Source: Kitagawia praeruptora (lineage: Eukaryota > Streptophyta > Magnoliopsida > Apiales > Apiaceae). Taken from it: a stretch of 64,000 bases of DNA. Location: the NCBI GenBank assembly GCA_037693485.1, contig CM075351.1, positions 102,132,001-102,196,000 of the forward strand. Direction: 5' to 3'. Below are positions 61,439 through 64,000 of this stretch, piece after piece. The notes below the pieces were generated by a model. It was given only the letters and a program-made list of their open reading frames with translations, made no database searches and had not been told where the DNA came from. The position numbers and the translations under genes were made by a program. Every line of letters begins with the position of its first letter. Position 1 is the stretch's first letter.

Positions 61439-61600
61439 GGTCGATTTGAGATACTCTCCTTAATCGGATCATTAATGCCCTCTGAAAATGGAGGAATAAG
61501 GAATAGGTCCGGAGGAATGAGTGTTTCTTTAGCAGGGCCAGATGGACGCGTAGTTGGAGGTGGTGTTGCTGGACTTCTTGTAGCTGCGAGCCCTGTGCAG
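61439..61600 (+). pseudogene. Captured PPC/DUF296-domain exon of an AHL gene
   Basis: Between acceptor TCTTTTAG and donor GTCTGG the frame reads GRFEILSLIGSLMPSENGG, then SGGMSVSLAGPDGRVVGGG and VAGLLVAASPVQ. This is the core of the PPC domain of AT-hook motif nuclear-localized (AHL) proteins, plant chromatin-binding transcriptional regulators. Neither the AT-hook nor the N-terminal half of the domain is present. A following mini-exon at 61760-61789 (VVDSFLV then stop) continues it. Confidence 0.85.
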
Positions 61601-61759
61601 GTCTGGCTTCTGTTTTACACTAAATGTTAAACTTTTTAGATCCGCAATGAGAAAAAGATGACTAACATGATGCATGTTCAATGTCAAAATATTTAGAGTG
61701 TTTTTTTCATGTGTTCCCTGCAATTAAATATTGATTCTCTCTTTGTATAAACATCACAG

Positions 61760-61789
61760 ATGGTTGTCGACAGTTTTTTGGTTAAGTAA
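61760..61789 (+). pseudogene. Captured AHL mini-exon, ends in stop
   Basis: After acceptor ATCACAG the frame, in phase with the PPC exon, reads MVVDSFLVK and a TAA. Intact AHL proteins usually read VVVGSF at this place, so the Gly-to-Asp change and the early stop mark decay. Confidence 0.6.
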
Positions 61790-61924
61790 CAAATGTTGAT
61801 AATATCCGTCGTTTCTCTGTTGATTCTTAAACTAACAAAAGTTGTAGCTTCATCACCAGGATACATCATCTATATTACATACTTTTCTATATTTTTTAGT
61901 ATACATCATCTTAACATGTGACAG

Positions 61925-61964
61925 GACATGTTTGAGGAGAGCAAGAGCATTCTAAAACCAGCAG
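61925..61964 (+). pseudogene. Exon-like fragment, unidentified (c)
   Basis: About 40 bases between TGTGACAG and GTGAGT, reading DMFEESKSILKPA. Too short to assign; listed because both splice borders are canonical. Confidence 0.3.
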
Positions 61965-61995
61965 GTGAGTTGCTTTAAATTGCAATATCTAATAA

Positions 61996-62064
61996 GTGTC
62001 TTAGTAACCAGTTAAGTGGTAGCATTCCTGATTCAATTGCAGACGTTCAGACACTTGAAGTTCT
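61996..62064 (+). pseudogene. Captured LRR exon of an LRR receptor kinase (part 1)
   Basis: Reads LSNQLSGSIPDSIADVQTLE and VL up to a canonical GTGAGT donor. It matches the leucine-rich repeat consensus LxxNxLxGxIP. The next LRR piece begins only about 20 bases on, so several exons were lost between them. Confidence 0.7.
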
Positions 62065-62082
62065 GTGAGTTCTCTTCTCCAA

Positions 62083-62129
62083 GGGCAAGTGCCACAAGAC
62101 CTTTTTGGTCTCCAACAGATTCAACAAGT
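62083..62129 (+). pseudogene. Captured LRR exon of an LRR receptor kinase (part 2)
   Basis: Reads GQVPQDLFGLQQIQQV with donor GTAAGA. With part 3 it resembles the end of the LRR domain of LRR-VIII-1 kinases (HPCA1-like group). The kinase domain is absent. Confidence 0.65.
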
Positions 62130-62215
62130 GTAAGATGATACATATAATTTCCCAAGCTTCTTAATGAGTATAATTCACAAAAAAAGAGAATAACACTTGC
62201 TTGTCTTTTTCACAG

Positions 62216-62297
62216 GAAACTGAGGGATAATGCATTTGACGAAACATTGAACATGGGTCGAGCAGATAGAAAATTTATAGACTGTGTAGACTTTTGA
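62216..62297 (+). pseudogene. Captured LRR exon of an LRR receptor kinase (part 3), then foreign tail
   Basis: After acceptor TTCACAG the codons continue part 2 as KLRDNAFDETLNMG, typical of the last LRRs of the LRR-VIII-1 kinases, then change to unrelated RADRKFIDCVDF and a TGA. The change near 62258 probably marks a break in the captured piece. Confidence 0.65.
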
Positions 62298-62590
62298 AGA
62301 TAGAAAAGCATATGTAAACTATTAAGTACTTGTGTTGGCAATGACTGTTAAGTACTTTTGTTGGCTGATTTGTGGTTGGTTTTTGGACATTTAGTTGTTT
62401 TGGATTGGACAGGTTGCATTATGTATGAACAAAGCTTCCATTTCAAATTTTTTAGAAAAAACTGTTGCATTTGACTCTATTTAATGTTGCATTAGCATAG
62501 TTTTAAAGTTGCAATAAAAAAGAATGGTGTTGCTTAAAAAAAAAATTAGTGTTGCATTAGGCTCAAAAAGCGTTGCGTTAGATAGTGGAT
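62298..62590. other. CACTA interior next to right subterminal region
   Basis: Non-coding. From about 62460, degenerate TGTTGCATTAG copies begin the right subterminal cluster. Nothing else recognised. Confidence 0.5.
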
Positions 62591-63080
62591 CTTATTGCTG
62601 ACGTGTCATGTGGGCCCCACTGCTGACGTGGCATGTGGTCCCACTGCAGACGTGGCATGTGGGCCCAGTGATGACGTGGCACATTGGTGGGCCCCACTGA
62701 TGACGTGGCAACCCCCCATTTTGTGACGTGGCACTTGTGGGCCCCACTAGTGACATGTCAGCATGCTGACGTGGCACCTTGCTTACATGTCAGCATGCTG
62801 ACGTGGCACCTTGTTTACATGTCAGCATGCTGACGTGGCACCTTACTTCCATGTCAGCATGCTGACATGGCTGAAACATCTTATGCAACCCCATGAAGTG
62901 TTGCGTTTGCATGCTCTTGGTGTTGCATAAGGCCTCTTATGCAATGCTTTTCGAAGTGTTGCAATAGCTTGGAAAAGCGTTGCGTTAGGGGTCTTACGCA
63001 ACGCCAGTATTGGTAACGCCCCAAAAGCGTTGCGTAAGACCTTACGCAACGCTTTTCAGGCCTTACGCAACTGAAAATGG
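62591..63080. repeat. Right subterminal repeat region of CACTA element
   Basis: Repeated TGCTGACGTGGCA next to GTGGGCCCCAC, in the same orientation as the left end, then GCGTTGCGTTAG/CTTACGCAACGC copies, partly inverted, toward the terminus. The minus frames at 62592-62777 and 62843-63049 are translations of these repeats. Confidence 0.85.
62754..62881. repeat. Four tandem 32-bp units with palindromic core
   Basis: Units start at 62754, 62786, 62818 and 62850, exactly 32 bp apart. Each contains the perfect palindrome GTCAGCATGCTGAC followed by GTGGCACCTT; the last unit is altered to ATGGCTGAAA. Confidence 0.88.
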
Positions 63081-63110
63081 GGGTTGCGTATGTGCGTTTA
63101 TGGCGTAGTG
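63081..63110 (-). repeat. Right terminal inverted repeat of CACTA element
   Basis: Plus strand GGGTTGCGTAT...TTATGGCGTAGTG; inverse of the left end with a six-base mismatched centre. Confidence 0.95.
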
Positions 63111-63113
63111 GAC
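63111..63113. repeat. Target site duplication GAC (right of CACTA element)
   Basis: Identical to 56497-56499; the satellite resumes as GACATTTGGCGGG. Confidence 0.95.
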
Positions 63114-64000
63114 ATTTGGCGGGTTTAGATGATAAACACTCACAAGAATGATATATTTTTCTAACTTTTTGTGCACTTCACTAACATTGGTATATAACAT
63201 CATCCGTACGATTGGATCGTTGGGAAAAAAATTTTAAAAAATGTTTTCCGGACATTATAATAGTTTGACCAAGTAGTACTTTGATAGTTGACCATTAAAA
63301 TTGCATACAAGAATGATTCTTTTTTTTCTAAATTTTCGTACACATCAGTAAAATCACTATATAACATCATCCGTACGGTTGGATCGTTGGGAAAAAAATT
63401 TAAAAAAATGGATCATGTTCAATCGGTACGACACTAGTTCGATGTAGTACGACATTTGGCGGGTTTAGATGATAAACACTCACAAGAATGATATATTTTT
63501 CTAACTTTTTGTGCACTTCCCTAAAATTTGTATATAACATCATCCGTACGATTGGATCGTCGGGAAAAAAAATTAAAAAAATACATCATGTTCAATCGGT
63601 ACGACACTAGTTCGAAGTAGTACGACATTTGGCGGGTTTAGATGATAAACACTCACAAGAATGATATATTTTTCTAACTTTTTGTGCACTTCGATCACTA
63701 AAATTGGTATATAACATCATCCGTACGATTGGATCGTTGGGAAAAAAAATTTAAAAAATGGATCATGTTCAATCGGTACGACACTAGTTCGAAGTAGTAC
63801 GACATTTGGCGGGTTTAGATGATAAACACTCACAAGAATGATATATTTTTCTAACTTTTTGTGCACTTCACTAAAATTGGTATATAACATCATCCGTACG
63901 ATTGGATCGTTGGGAAAAAAAATTAAAAAAATGGATCATGTTCAATCGGTACGACACTAGTTCGAAGTAGTACGACATTTGGCGGGTTTAGATGATAAAC
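63111..64000. repeat. 173-bp tandem satellite array, right segment
   Basis: The array continues in the same orientation to the window end, with one B monomer near 63241 and a four-base insertion (CTTCGATCACT) near 63690. Monomers here carry more private substitutions than those of the nonamer block. Confidence 0.96.

Larger units (their letters stand above)
56500..63110. mobile_element. Non-autonomous CACTA (En/Spm) transposon carrying host gene fragments, 6.6 kb
   Basis: It starts CACTACGCCATAA and ends with the inverted copy TTATGGCGTAGTG, between 3-bp GAC duplications. The interior has subterminal repeat regions at both ends, three satellite-like tandem repeats, and exon pieces of several host genes on the plus strand. 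I find no TNPD/TNP2-type transposase or TNPA-like frame, so it must be moved by a transposase from elsewhere. Intact ends and target copies indicate a simple insertion into pre-existing satellite. Confidence 0.94.

Noticed and set aside
56500..63110. Autonomous CACTA element
   Set aside because: No transposase-type frame of useful length exists on either strand in its 6.6 kb; the only coding traces are captured host exons.

Overview
This window is nuclear DNA from a flowering plant, most likely a eudicot. The evidence is a plant-type Ty1/copia retrotransposon primed by initiator-Met tRNA, a CACTA transposon, and captured exon pieces of plant gene families. The species cannot be named from the sequence. 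About 44 kb of the 64 kb is one tandem satellite with a 173-bp monomer (type A) and a diverged 167-bp variant (type B). No intact host gene is visible. Most short open frames are chance readings of the satellite or of transposon ends.

Layout: (1) 1-6631 satellite. (2) 6632-19709, a complete 13,078-bp LTR retrotransposon of the Sirevirus (SIRE/Maximus-like) type. Its two 497-bp LTRs differ at one base and it is flanked by the duplicated target GTATA. It carries gag, pol, an unusually long third ORF (1,694 codons) in the env-like position, and a small antisense ORF between pol and ORF3. (3) 19710-56499 satellite, organised in several higher-order repeat (HOR) families, the clearest being a 1,551-bp nonamer (8 A + 1 B). 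(4) 56500-63110, a 6,611-bp non-autonomous CACTA element with 30-bp terminal inverted repeats and target duplication GAC. It holds subterminal repeats, three tandem repeats related to the surrounding satellite, and exon fragments of at least three unrelated host genes: a CLU/TSS/REC family protein, an AHL PPC domain and an LRR-VIII-type receptor kinase. (5) 63111-64000 satellite again. Removing each element plus one target copy restores an uninterrupted satellite monomer at both sites.

The retrotransposon looks young and structurally whole. Two features question its autonomy. The first catalytic Asp of its integrase reads Asn, and gag and pol lie in different frames that do not overlap; a splice-acceptor-like sequence sits exactly at the pol opening. 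The CACTA element encodes no visible transposase and would need one supplied in trans. Its internal repeats share the most conserved block of the satellite, which suggests common descent of the satellite and a transposon-borne tandem repeat. Whether the array is centromeric or subtelomeric cannot be decided from sequence alone.
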